Shown here: one piece after another, positions 11,760-21,068 of the stretch
How the letters are laid out: each line of letters begins with the position of its first letter
How positions within the stretch are numbered: position 1 is the first letter of the stretch
Origin: Meandrina meandrites
Taxonomy: Eukaryota; Cnidaria; Anthozoa; Scleractinia; Meandrinidae
Length of the DNA stretch: 64,000 nucleotides
Direction of reading: 5' to 3'
NCBI GenBank assembly: GCA_963693305.1
Contig: OY855906.1
Coordinates: forward strand, 26,055,289 to 26,119,288
Made by a program: the position numbers and the translations under genes
The notes under the pieces: model-generated
Database searches by the model: none
The model's input: the letters and a program-made list of their open reading frames with translations, nothing else
Told to the model about the DNA's origin: nothing

Positions 11760-11911
11760 AAAAAGTGGAGTACGCGTGCGGCTCTATTTATTACAATCGC
11801 CAATATGGTGTTCGTGTTTCTGATATAGCACTGAAATTGGCCTTCACCGTCAGTGTGAGGGTCTCTAGCAATATCAGAATAATTTTCTAGCTCATCAATC
11901 TTCATCAATTT
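11760..11911 (-). pseudogene. Coding-like fragment beside the second LINE
   Basis: Minus-strand open frame with balanced, hydrophilic composition (PQGKLMKIDELENYSDIARD at its start). It abuts the 5' edge of the plus-strand LINE. A second minus-strand coding-like fragment (19772-19868; DDPFGDEDSDEKTRSVLLSR) abuts the LINE's 3' tail, so the LINE may have split one older coding sequence. I do not recognise the protein, and no splice sites could be fixed. Confidence 0.25.
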
Positions 11912-11929
11912 TCCTTGTGGCACACGGAA

Positions 11930-14900
11930 ATGATTAGCAACATAGAAACATCAGAAACAATGATAATAGGTGGTGACTTCAATTGCACATTGTCAGAAAA
12001 AGACAAAAAAAGTGGTAATCCAAGCAGCCGAAAGCATGCGGTAGTCGAAGAAATCAACAAACTATGCAACCTTTACGACCTAAATGACATTTGGCGTTCT
12101 CTAAACCCCGATGCAGAGGAATCTACGTGGAGAAATAAATCATTTAAAATTCAATGCCGCCTTGACTTTTTCCTAATTCTAAAAAACTAAACGATCTAAC
12201 CGAAAACTGCAAAATTTTATACGCACCCGAAACAGATCACTCAGCAACACTGATACACGTAAAACCCGATGAGCTGAGACATAAGAAAGGTCCCGGTTTC
12301 TGGAAATTTAACCAATCGCTTCTTAAAGACGAAATCTATGTCTCCAGATTGCGTACAGAAATTCACAACTTCAGAAAAAAATATAGCAACGTCGAGGACT
12401 TAACCCTCAAATGGGATTTAATTAAGATGGAAATAAGAGGTTTTACGATTAAATACTCTAAAAATAAAGCAAAGAAAAGAAAATCTACAGAAATTCACCT
12501 CCAAAACCAAATCAATGAACTCTACAAAAAGGCTGAAAAACAACCAAATAACAAGCAAGTTATTAACGAGATCTATCATATCAGATCCTGCTTAAAAAAT
12601 ATCATGCATCATAAGACAAATGGGACGATTCTTAGAAGCAAAGTCAGGTGGCATGAGCACGGGGAACGAAATACGAGATATTTCTATGGCTTAGAAAAAC
12701 GAAATTATGAAAAAAAGACAACCACAAAATTGAAACTTTCAGATGGCAGTTTCACCAACGACCAATCCAAAATTCTACAGGAACAAATGCACTTTTATAA
12801 AACCCTCTATGCATCCAATAAGCAAAGATCTTCGACTTTAAGCGATCCTCTCTGCAGTGTCAATGAAAACATCATTCCATTAGAGAATGACAACATGTTA
12901 TCGTGCGAAGGGAAAGTGACTCAAGTGGAATGCTTAAAAGCTTTAAACGAGTTCAAAAATGAAAAATCGCCAGGTACAGATGGGCTACAAGCAGAATTCT
13001 ACAAACACTTCTGGAAAGAACTGCACACCGATATGTTACAATGTTTTGATTACGCCTACGATAGCGGTAAACTATCGATATCTCAAAGACGGGGAATTAT
13101 AACACTCATCCCGAAACCGTGTACTCGATAACCTTAGACCAATTTCGCTTCTTAATACTGATTATAAAATATTAACGAAAGTCATTGCAAAACGGCTAGA
13201 AAAAGTACTTCCAAAAATTATTAATCCCGATCAGACCGGCTACATTAAAAACCGGTACATTGGTGAAAATGTTCGTTTAATTTCCGACATCATGAACTAC
13301 ACAGAAGAGAAGAATATTCCGGGAATAGCCCTATTTATAGACTTCAGAAAAGCCTCCGATACCATTGAAAGGGATTTTATTAACTCCTGCCTTGAAAAAT
13401 TCAATTTTGGGCTGAACATCAAAAACTGGGTTAAAATTTTATACAACAATGTTTCCAGCTGTGTTCTTAACAATGGATTTGCATCGGAATTCTTTTTAGT
13501 AGAACGAGGTGTTAGACAAGGTTGTCCGTTGTCCGGACTTTTGTTCGTAATTGGCATAGAAATACTCGCAAGAGAAATTAAAAATGATACCGGCATAAAA
13601 GGCATTAATTTAGGTGAGAAAGAAATTAAAGTCTCTCTATACGCAGATGATACCACTGTTTTTGTTCGTGACCTGGTTCTGTTTATCACTTACTAACTCT
13701 ACTTGAGAAGTTCAAAAACCTCTCCGGTCTAGAAATTAACACAACAAAGTCCGAGGGAATGTGGCTTGGTCGATGGAAAAATAAATCCGAAACTCCCTTT
13801 GGCTTTCGTTGGCCTCGGGACCCAATAAAAGCTCTTGGTATCTTCTTTTCGTATGGCACAAATAAAACCAACGAGTTAAACTTTGCAGAGAAAATCCGGA
13901 ACTTAGAAAAGACGCTTAATAGTTGGAAGAGAAGAAATCTAACACTCTACGGAAAAAATAAACATTGTTAAAACTTTCGGACTTTCAAAATTAATCTACA
14001 ATGCATCTGTTCTTGTTATCCCAGACAATTTTATCAAAAAAATCGAGAAATTGACTTTTGATTTTATTTGGGATGGAAAGCCCGCAAAGATAAAAAAATC
14101 AACTATCATTGGTGAAAAAAAACACGGCGGTCTTAAAATGACTGACTTTAACATCATGAATAAAGCTTTAAAGGTTGCTTGGATACTGCGTTTGCAAACC
14201 AATACTGACGCGTCCTGGAAGATAATCCCCGAGATCGCATTAGAACATCATGGAGGCCTCTCTTTTCTGACACACTGCAATTATGATATCAACTCGCTGC
14301 AACTTAACCGCCTCCCGGGCTTCTATCACGAAGTCTTAAAACATTGGCAGAGTTCAAAACAAGCCTTTCAGAACAACACATCTCTACAAAACGAAATATT
14401 TGGAACAACCGCAACATAAAAATCGAGGGTAAAACACCTTTTTACAAAAAATTGGTTCGAAAAAAATATTCTACGTATTAAAGACCTTCTCCAAAATGAT
14501 GGTAGTTTCCTTTCTTTTGAACAATTCTCCAAGAAATTTCATCTTGAAACACCTTTTATTTTATATTTTGGATTGATCAATTCCATTCCGAATGACTGGA
14601 AAGTAACAATTAAAAAAACTCCCCGGGAAACAGTAGAAAATGGAAATCATAAAACAAGCATAATTTCTACCAAAAACGTCTACTCCGCGAAGTTAAAAAA
14701 CGTATTTTCACCCCCAACCGCTGAAAGCAAAATTTTAAGGTACGGTTTTAACCGAGCAAACCTAAACAAAGTTTATGAATTACCCTTCCAGATACAAAAT
14801 GACATAAAGATATCAATGTTTCAATATAAGCTTATTCATAATATCCTTCCAACAAAAGTTAGCCTTTTTAAAGCCAAAATATCAGATAGTGATTTGTGCC

Positions 14901-15055
14901 CTCAATGTCGCACTGACAGACACTCTTTAGATCACATGTTCTTACACTGCTCTTCAACTTTATTTTTTTTTTGGAATTTATTTCAAAACTGGTGGTCCAG
15001 CAAAACTAAAGAAAAGATCACATTATCAAACAGTATGATTTTATATGGAAATTTT
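11930..15055 (+). pseudogene. L1-like ORF2: endonuclease, reverse transcriptase and zinc-binding remnants
   Basis: Read across several frames, the domains appear in order. An APE-type endonuclease core (MIIGGDFNCTL, about 11958) comes first, followed by the RT start (EKSPGTDGLQAEFY, about 12960). The RT palm follows, with FIDFRKASDTIERDFI, GVRQGCPLSGLLF and the YADD catalytic pair (about 13640). The zinc-binding motif CPQCRTDRHSLDHMFLHC is at about 14895-14950. Stops or frameshifts lie near 12190, 13125, 13695, 13970 and 14420. The aspartates of YADD and the first RT aspartate remain, but the frame is broken. Confidence 0.85.
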
Positions 15056-15534
15056 GCCTCCACTTCACAACAAATAAGCACACAGCTTAAGGACAAATAA
15101 GTTTATTTAGGAAGGCGGCCTGGCAAGAACCAACCCGAACCACGATACAGCAACTGCAAGAACTAATATAAACTACGTTACATCACGCACTCAATAACTT
15201 GCTTCTTGATAGGAAAAAACCGTCACCGCTGGCCACTAGCGTAGCGTCCTTGTGGATTCCTGCGAACCATCTCACGCCAATGAATATAGCACTGCATAAC
15301 TATTTCTCGATCATTTTGCGTAAGTACGCGACCTTAACAAGCTTTACATCACTGACTGCCAGTAAGGCAGGGGAGTCCACTACTTAGGACCAAAAAACCC
15401 CTAAGACAAAATCACTAAGTGAGCCAGGCTAACAAACTAGCAAGGCAAACAAACTTCGTGTACAACTGCCATAACGTTTTAGCTATCCTAATGGACTTGT
15501 CGAAAGTTCGAGGACACTGAGAGGCCATATTTTC

Positions 15535-16110
15535 ACTAGAAAATGTTAGGGGAAGTTTTTCGTTATACGTGTGCCTATCGAAATTTCGCGAAAATACTAG
15601 GCAATATAAATGTTTATCCGAATATTATAGGCGTTAAACCTATTCATCCGAAAACGTTAGGGGGTGTAAATTATACGACCGATCAAGGGATTGTTGTTGG
15701 CGTAGGAATCTTTTTACGGTCAAAACCGAATAATTTGATCGTTTTAGATGCTCTGACCACAAAAATAACTTCTCCAATAATCTGATAAGTAGGCTAATGC
15801 CGAGCTCAATCACCTCAATTGCCTTTATCTTTCATTAGGTTCACGTACATTCCTGATTACCTCTAATGCTCACCGAAACTTTTAGCAGCTTTTGGAATAA
15901 TTAAGCCAAACGAAAATTTTAGAGAACAAACAAAACCGTCCGAAAATTATGGGACATGATAAAAGTGAGCACATCAATTCCGAAAATTCTAGGGAAACTT
16001 TATGGTTTTCCGAAAAAAATTGAGAAGTCTAGAGCGTCGCTGGGAAAAAATTTCGAAATTCTTAGGCGACCTTCCATCCGAACAGATATTTTACCGAAAT
16101 ATTCCGTTGG
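15535..16110. repeat. Dispersed imperfect CCGAAAATTnTAGGG-like motif array
   Basis: At least eight related but unevenly spaced words occur, for example GAAAATGTTAGGGG (15539), CCGAATATTATAGGCG (about 15619), CCGAAAACGTTAGGGG (about 15648), CCGAAAATTATGGGAC (about 15938), CCGAAAATTCTAGGGA (about 15980) and TCGAAATTCTTAGGCG (about 16051). The spacing is irregular, so this is not a simple tandem repeat. It may be a non-coding end of the inserted element. Confidence 0.6.
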
Positions 16111-16177
16111 GTGCCCCTGTCTGAGGAGATAAAAAGAACCCCAGGACATTCTGCAATTCCAATTAGGAACGCAAAAC

Positions 16178-17251
16178 CTAAAAACAAGAGCTACATTGGC
16201 CGGGGGGCGACGTGCAATAGCCTCTGCGGGACGACGGGTGCCTGGTACGGCCAAAATCGATTCTAAGCGCCACAACGTCAAAATTTAACGATCTGGAGCC
16301 AAAGAGGGAATTACGCGCTTTCCCTTTTACGAACAGCCCCTGAAACTTGGGGAGATATACCCAGTCAATAACGAAGTCACTCCAGTGAACCCCATCCTTA
16401 GTACAGCTGCCCCAGAAGAAGGACGACTTCCATATGGGAATAATTAAAGTTCCCCTGGCCTGGCACAGACCCAAATGCTTAATGACTCTAGCGGTGAGGC
16501 AAACTGGAGGGCACAACCAATTACTGTCACTTCCCCAGTCCTGGCAAAATGCGTCGACTGCTTCGGATCCTGGTTGAGCAAACCTGGAATTAAATCTGGG
16601 AAGCTTGGCGTTGTAGTTGCAGGCAAACCTGTCGACGCTATGGGGACCCCACAGCTCGTCTAAGCCCTGAAAAATAACATCGTTCAGTGCATAATCATCG
16701 AAATCGACGTGTTTGCTAATGAGATCCGCTCTAACGTTAAGATCCCTAGGGATCCACTTAGGATCCAAAGTAATGCGATGCCGAAGGCAGGTGTCAAAAG
16801 CTTGAAGGGCGAGACGTTGAAGGTCGACCTTCCTACTGCCGTTGAGTAGAACGGACGAGACATTCTGGTTGTCGGAGTACCAGACGACATTAGAACCAGC
16901 AAGATGACTATGAAAGGCTTCTAAGGCAAGGCACACAGCCTTGAGTTCTCTCCAAGTATAACTTTTAGCACTCTCATCGATGGACCAATTCTGGTGAAAC
17001 ACCAGGTCAGTGTTCGATTGCAGTTGAACGAACGCGCCACAAGCGGCATTAGATGCATTAGAAAAACTTATCCTAGCCGGAAGAGACTTAGCCCCCCAAT
17101 ACACTTTGCCATTAAGGGAGTGGACATTGCGTCTCCAAAAAACAATCTCAGAAATCGCATCCTCGGTAAGCGAAACATGGCAGTCCCAAGAAACAGCACT
17201 GTTGATCACCGAGAAAAGAAATCTTGTCATAATACGGGCGACTGGACCCAC
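16178..17251 (-). pseudogene. DIRS-type RNase H domain and downstream pol region
   Basis: About 357 residues ending in a stop at 16178. The N-terminal half has the RNase H pattern typical of DIRS polyproteins: YTWRELKAVCLALEAF, then WYSDNQNVSSVLLNGS, then WIPRDLNVRADLISK. After it comes a conserved element-specific stretch (LWGPHSVDRFACNYNAKLPR and WLCPPVCLTARVIKHL). It is separated from RT by a frameshift near 17290. Confidence 0.8.
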
Positions 17252-17289
17252 GCAGCTAGAAAGAGAGATAATCTGGCCGGCAACGCGAG

Positions 17290-18277
17290 CTACGCAAAAA
17301 CATGAACGGACGCAGGATGCTGAAGAGTTGACAAGGTCTCGAGATTGTCAGAAAGCTTGGAAATACGGTAGTCAGTGGCCTTAACAGAACCGTCGATAGA
17401 GTTAAGAATGACTCCTAACCAGGTGATGATCTGCGTAGGCTCCCACTGAGACTTAACTTCGTTGGGAACAAAGCCAGACTTCAATAGGTCAGAATGCACG
17501 ACTAAACTGTTAATTTTGGTGGAAACATGGTCAGCTCCACCACCTAGCCCGTCGTCGAGGAAAATGGCAATTGGAATGCCCCTACTTCTCCAAGACTTTA
17601 GCAGCGGTTTAAACATTTTAGTAAATATGAAAGGGGCTGAGGACAATCCAAATGGAAGCAAGCAAAACTGAAAATATCTGAAAGGTCCAGTTCCGAAATC
17701 CCAGGTGAGCGTAAAGAACTTGCGATGCGCGGGAAAAATCAATGTGATGATATCCTGATTTCAAGTCAAATTTGAATAAATGAAAACCTTTGTCAAAGAT
17801 CTGAACGGCGACGCTTAAGTCCTCACATTTAAACTTTTGTTTAAAAATGAAAGTATTCACGTGCCTAAGGTCCAAAATTAGCCTTTGTTTGCCAGAGCTG
17901 CGCGTGGAAACAGAAAGCGGGTTGATAATGTCAGGCACGCAAAAACTTTCTTCAATAAGGTTAGCATGGAGGAGTTCATTAACAGCTTTGGAAACGAAGG
18001 AACTGTTCGAAAGCGCCGAAGCATTGTTAGTCTTGACAAAAGGCGTCGGAAGTTCGAAGAAGGGAATTTTGTAACCTTGGCTGATGACATTAAGAATAAA
18101 CTGTGAAGATTCTAAAGAACGCCAGAAATCGATGCACAATTTAAGCCTACCCCGCACAGTTACCTCACTAGAAAGATCAGATGCACAATGTGAATCATCG
18201 AATGTATTCAAAACAAGCGGATCAAACTCAGAGCAAGCAGAGATACAATTGAAAGTACTGTCATCCTCCGCTTCCAT
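17290..18277 (-). pseudogene. DIRS-type reverse transcriptase, frameshifted
   Basis: The N-terminal RT part (17745-18277) includes KQRLILDLRHVNTFIFKQKF and the catalytic-type FDLKSGYHHID. The C-terminal part (17290-17742) is in another frame and includes FCLLPFGLSSAPFIFTKMF and FLDDGLGG, the DD active-site pair. The frame changes near 17740 and again near 17290, looking like single-base indels. The catalytic residues remain, but no continuous polyprotein can be read. Confidence 0.85.
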
Positions 18278-18337
18278 AACTAAATCGTTGAAATCAAAAA
18301 AGGAAGGAACTACACCTTGTTTATCCTGATCTCGTAG

Positions 18338-19048
18338 TCATTTAGGAGCTGGCGAAGGCTGCTGTTTGGACATCGCTGGACAGGTAGCACGCCAATGCCC
18401 GGGCTTGCCACAAGCAAAACAGGTTCCCATATTGGGACGACGAACCGTATACATAGGGGACACGAGGGACTGAATCGCCTGAGCGGGTTGTGGCTGAGCG
18501 TTTGATGAAGAAGGAACAGACGTTCGTGCAGGTTGAGGTCTCTTGGACGTGGCGAACGAAGCGATCCTTTTCTTCCTCAGGGAAACCAGAGTCGATCGAG
18601 CACGGTGCTCAGCACTGAAAATTCGCTTCTCGTCATCGGAATTGTCCGCCAAATCGTGCTTCTTGTACTCCTCTACAGTGAGCCACCCAGAATCTGATTT
18701 GTCTGCGAGAAGAATATGCTTTTGGCGTTCGATGAGTAGTTTCTCACCTGCATCCAGATCGGCTTTAACCTTGTCGAGCTGTAACTTTTCGGCGGCAGAC
18801 TTGGCGTCGTCTAGAGTTTCCGCTAGTTTGAGGTTGAATTTATACTGGTCCTCGTTTGATTTACGCTTGAACTTGCGAGGCTCGCTGAATTTGAGCTTCT
18901 TTATCTCTCTCATTTGAGAGTCCGCGGCATCCTCGTTGGCCCGTTTGATTTGGCCGACGGTGTCCTGCAGTAGGTCTTTAAAAGAACTCATTAACTGCTG
19001 GTTGTTGAGGGTGATAAGCTCGGAAACTTCGTCCTTAGAAATAGACAT
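18338..19048 (-). CDS. Retrotransposon gag-like protein with a CCHC zinc knuckle
   Basis: An intact 236-residue ORF, probably the first ORF of the DIRS-type element. The N-terminus is alpha-helical and charged with coiled-coil character (residues about 1-130). A Pro/Ser/Gln-rich linker follows. The C-terminus has the knuckle CFACGKPGHWRATCPA (C-x2-C-x4-H-x4-C), as in nucleic-acid-binding gag proteins. ATG 19048 lies about 115 bp downstream of a TATA box. Unlike pol it has no frameshift. Confidence 0.75.
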   Translation of the reverse strand: MSISKDEVSELITLNNQQLMSSFKDLLQDTVGQIKRANEDAADSQMREIKKLKFSEPRKFKRKSNEDQYKFNLKLAETLDDAKSAAEKLQLDKVKADLDAGEKLLIERQKHILLADKSDSGWLTVEEYKKHDLADNSDDEKRIFSAEHRARSTLVSLRKKRIASFATSKRPQPARTSVPSSSNAQPQPAQAIQSLVSPMYTVRRPNMGTCFACGKPGHWRATCPAMSKQQPSPAPK

Positions 19049-19158
19049 GGCGAATTCAACGGCAAAAGCGAGAGAAAACCGAGTGAACGAAATAAACAGA
19101 GCCCTGAGCTGGGCTGGTTCAGAGGCCTAGATGACTATCACGTGCTAAACTCCCCCTT

Positions 19159-19170
19159 ATATACCCCTGG
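19159..19170 (-). promoter_or_regulatory. TATA box of the DIRS-type element
   Basis: On the minus strand, GGGTATATAAGGGG lies about 115 bp upstream of the gag ATG (19048) and about 105 bp inside the element's terminal palindrome. The position and sequence fit a core promoter for the retroelement RNA. Confidence 0.6.
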
Positions 19171-20023
19171 TTAACCACCCATAATGCACCGGCCTGGGAC
19201 CCAGGCCGTGTTGTGTCCCGTGCCGGCAAAATAGTTATTTCGGCCTTCTTCGCAAGCTCATTCGTCAGAAATAACATTTCTTGACAAAAAGACGCACTCG
19301 TACTCTTTAAACTACACGCTCCTCATCGCGAAATACTCTATATTCTGTAAATGCTTACACGATGAAAAATTATGCTTCGAAAGTTTTCTGTCACTCTTAA
19401 AAGAAAGACTTAATATACAAAGAGAAATCGCGATCCAAAATAACAAACTGCCTGAATTCAAAGAAATATATGGAAATCTTCTGTAGTTTTTTTTTTGTTT
19501 TTGTTTTTTTTTCTCATAAATACATGAACGCGTTATCTTTTTTTCAATACTACTATTTCTACGTTTTCTTTGTATCCTTGTATAATTAAGTTTAACGATA
19601 AATGTGTGCACTGTATGTAAAACAAATTGTAACGCATATAAATACCTTTAAAATTTCTTTTTTTTTCTCTTCCTGTTAGTTTTTTATTGTTTCCTTGTAC
19701 TGTAAGCTCTAACACCAATAAAAGCTTTAAAAAATTAAAAAAACAAAACAAAACAAAACAAAAAACATATAATTTCGGTGCGAATTCTTCGCATATTTCT
19801 CGACAAAAGTACTGAGCGGGTTTTTTCGTCACTGTCTTCATCTCCAAAGGGATCATCGTCTTTTAACAGCTAATGAACCGTAAGAGAAACAGCCGTGAGT
19901 GCCATGTACTGCACCAAGAGAGTATGATGTACTCTCTTGACTGCACACAGTATCTTCCGCTTTGTTTGCTTGTTGGTTGGTTAACTCAGCGCACTGTCTA
20001 ATTTTTTAATTGCACTGCCTTAA

Positions 20024-20624
20024 AGGCGGCTCGATGCAGTGTTTTTAGCCCTGGGGCGGTTGTTCTGAAAAGGAAAATTATTTAAGAAGCCAATCTTCGA
20101 TTTTTGCCAAAATACACCATAATGATCACATGTGACCAAAGCTTGAGTTTTTACTGGTTACGTTTTTACACAGTTACTTTTATATTGCAAAATATTTATC
20201 ACCATTTAAGACCAAAAGGGATATAGTTTTTACTTTAATTTTGTTGACACATATCGACTGTCAATTGTAGGAAACCACAAAATGTTGCGAAAAACTTCAT
20301 TCTTGATTCACTTAGAAACGCTCTTACAGATTTCTCTAAAATTTTGTCTACAGGTAGTCAAACTACTACGCTTTACCATATTAAAAAATAAATACCAAGA
20401 GTTACTTTAGATTTCGAGAAAATCAGGCTTGTTACAAAAACAAAAGAAAACGATAATCGTTGCTATGGTAACCTTTGTTTCTACGAAACCAGTAAAAAAT
20501 CAAACTTTGGTCATATGTGATCATTATGGTGTAGTTTGGCAAAAATCGAAGATTGGCTGCTTCTTGGATAATTTTCGTTTTCAAAACAATCACCCCACGG
20601 CTTAGAAATCTGTATCGAGCCACC
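20024..20624. mobile_element. Long-TIR MITE flanked by TTAA
   Basis: Ends of about 150 bp are inverted copies. The left begins AGGCGGCTCGATGCAG and the right (reverse complement) GGTGGCTCGATACAG. Further in, both share CCAATCTTCGATTTTTGCCA, TACACCATAATGATCACA and CCAAAGCTTGA-like stretches. TTAA lies at 20020-20023 and 20625-20628. The TTAA target suggests a piggyBac-type source. No coding capacity. Confidence 0.8.
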
Positions 20625-20948
20625 TTAATTAACAAATATCCACGAAATCGCGCAAAAACATTCGCTTGATACTTACCTGACGAGGCCGTTGGCCGAGTTG
20701 GCTAAAATCAGCCGATATTCCACAAAATTGTGCAAGATAATTGTTTCATTAATAAGATTAGCTGGGATTGTCCAGCGTAAATTTCCAAAATAATGAGCGA
20801 ATTTCCAAATATGGCATACTGCTTATAATCTGTTGTGCCCGGTTAACAGATTACAAGCAACTCCTGACCACAGAAAGGTATCGTGACAATTTATTGAATA
20901 TTAACATTCTGGAATATTCTAGAATGTATGTCTTTTCCGGAATACGGC

Positions 20949-21068
20949 TAGCCTGTTTCAGGTTCTCAGTCAGTGGGGCGAGCGTGATCGAAGCGAAAAA
21001 GAGGAGTGATTTTTCTTCGCTCGCTTCGATCGCGCTCGCCCCACTGACCGAAAGCCTGGAACAGGCTA
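20949..21068. mobile_element. Foldback hairpin element (TAGCCTGTT ends)
   Basis: The two halves are near-perfect inverted copies: TAGCCTGTTTCAGG ... CAGTGGGGCGAGCGTGATCG, then a loop of about 20 bp, then CGATCGCGCTCGCCCCACTG ... CCTGGAACAGGCTA. The transcript would form a long hairpin. There is no ORF of its own, and it looks like a minimal foldback MITE. Confidence 0.8.

Larger units (their letters stand above)
15056..19276 (-). mobile_element. Insertion carrying a DIRS-type retrotransposon
   Basis: This segment interrupts LINE ORF2. Its right end (GTTATTTC...GAAATAAC palindrome, 19235-19276) is followed leftwards by a TATA-containing promoter, a CCHC gag ORF, RT and RNase H, all on the minus strand. 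A DIRS element should also encode a tyrosine recombinase after RNase H. None is recognisable in 15100-16178, so the 3' part may be decayed or replaced. The left boundary is uncertain (15055-15105). No long LTRs are visible, which fits DIRS-type structure. Confidence 0.65.
11912..19767 (+). mobile_element. Degenerate plus-strand L1-like LINE, split by a 4.2-kb insertion
   Basis: The 5' part covers the endonuclease, RT and zinc-binding regions (11912 to about 15055). ORF2 resumes at about 19277 and reads to a TAG at 19484-19486. A 3' UTR follows, with AATAAA near 19719 and an A-rich (AAAAC)n tail to 19767. The piece at 19277-19486 contains LNYTLLIAKYSIF, matching NHILLIAKKYIYS of the minus-strand LINE at 9.4 kb, which shows that the two halves belong together. 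Frameshifts and stops make it inactive. Confidence 0.8.

Noticed and set aside
20685..20720. A-box-like GTTGGCCGAGTTGGCT
   Set aside because: No B box at tRNA distance and no cloverleaf; more likely dispersed repeat DNA.
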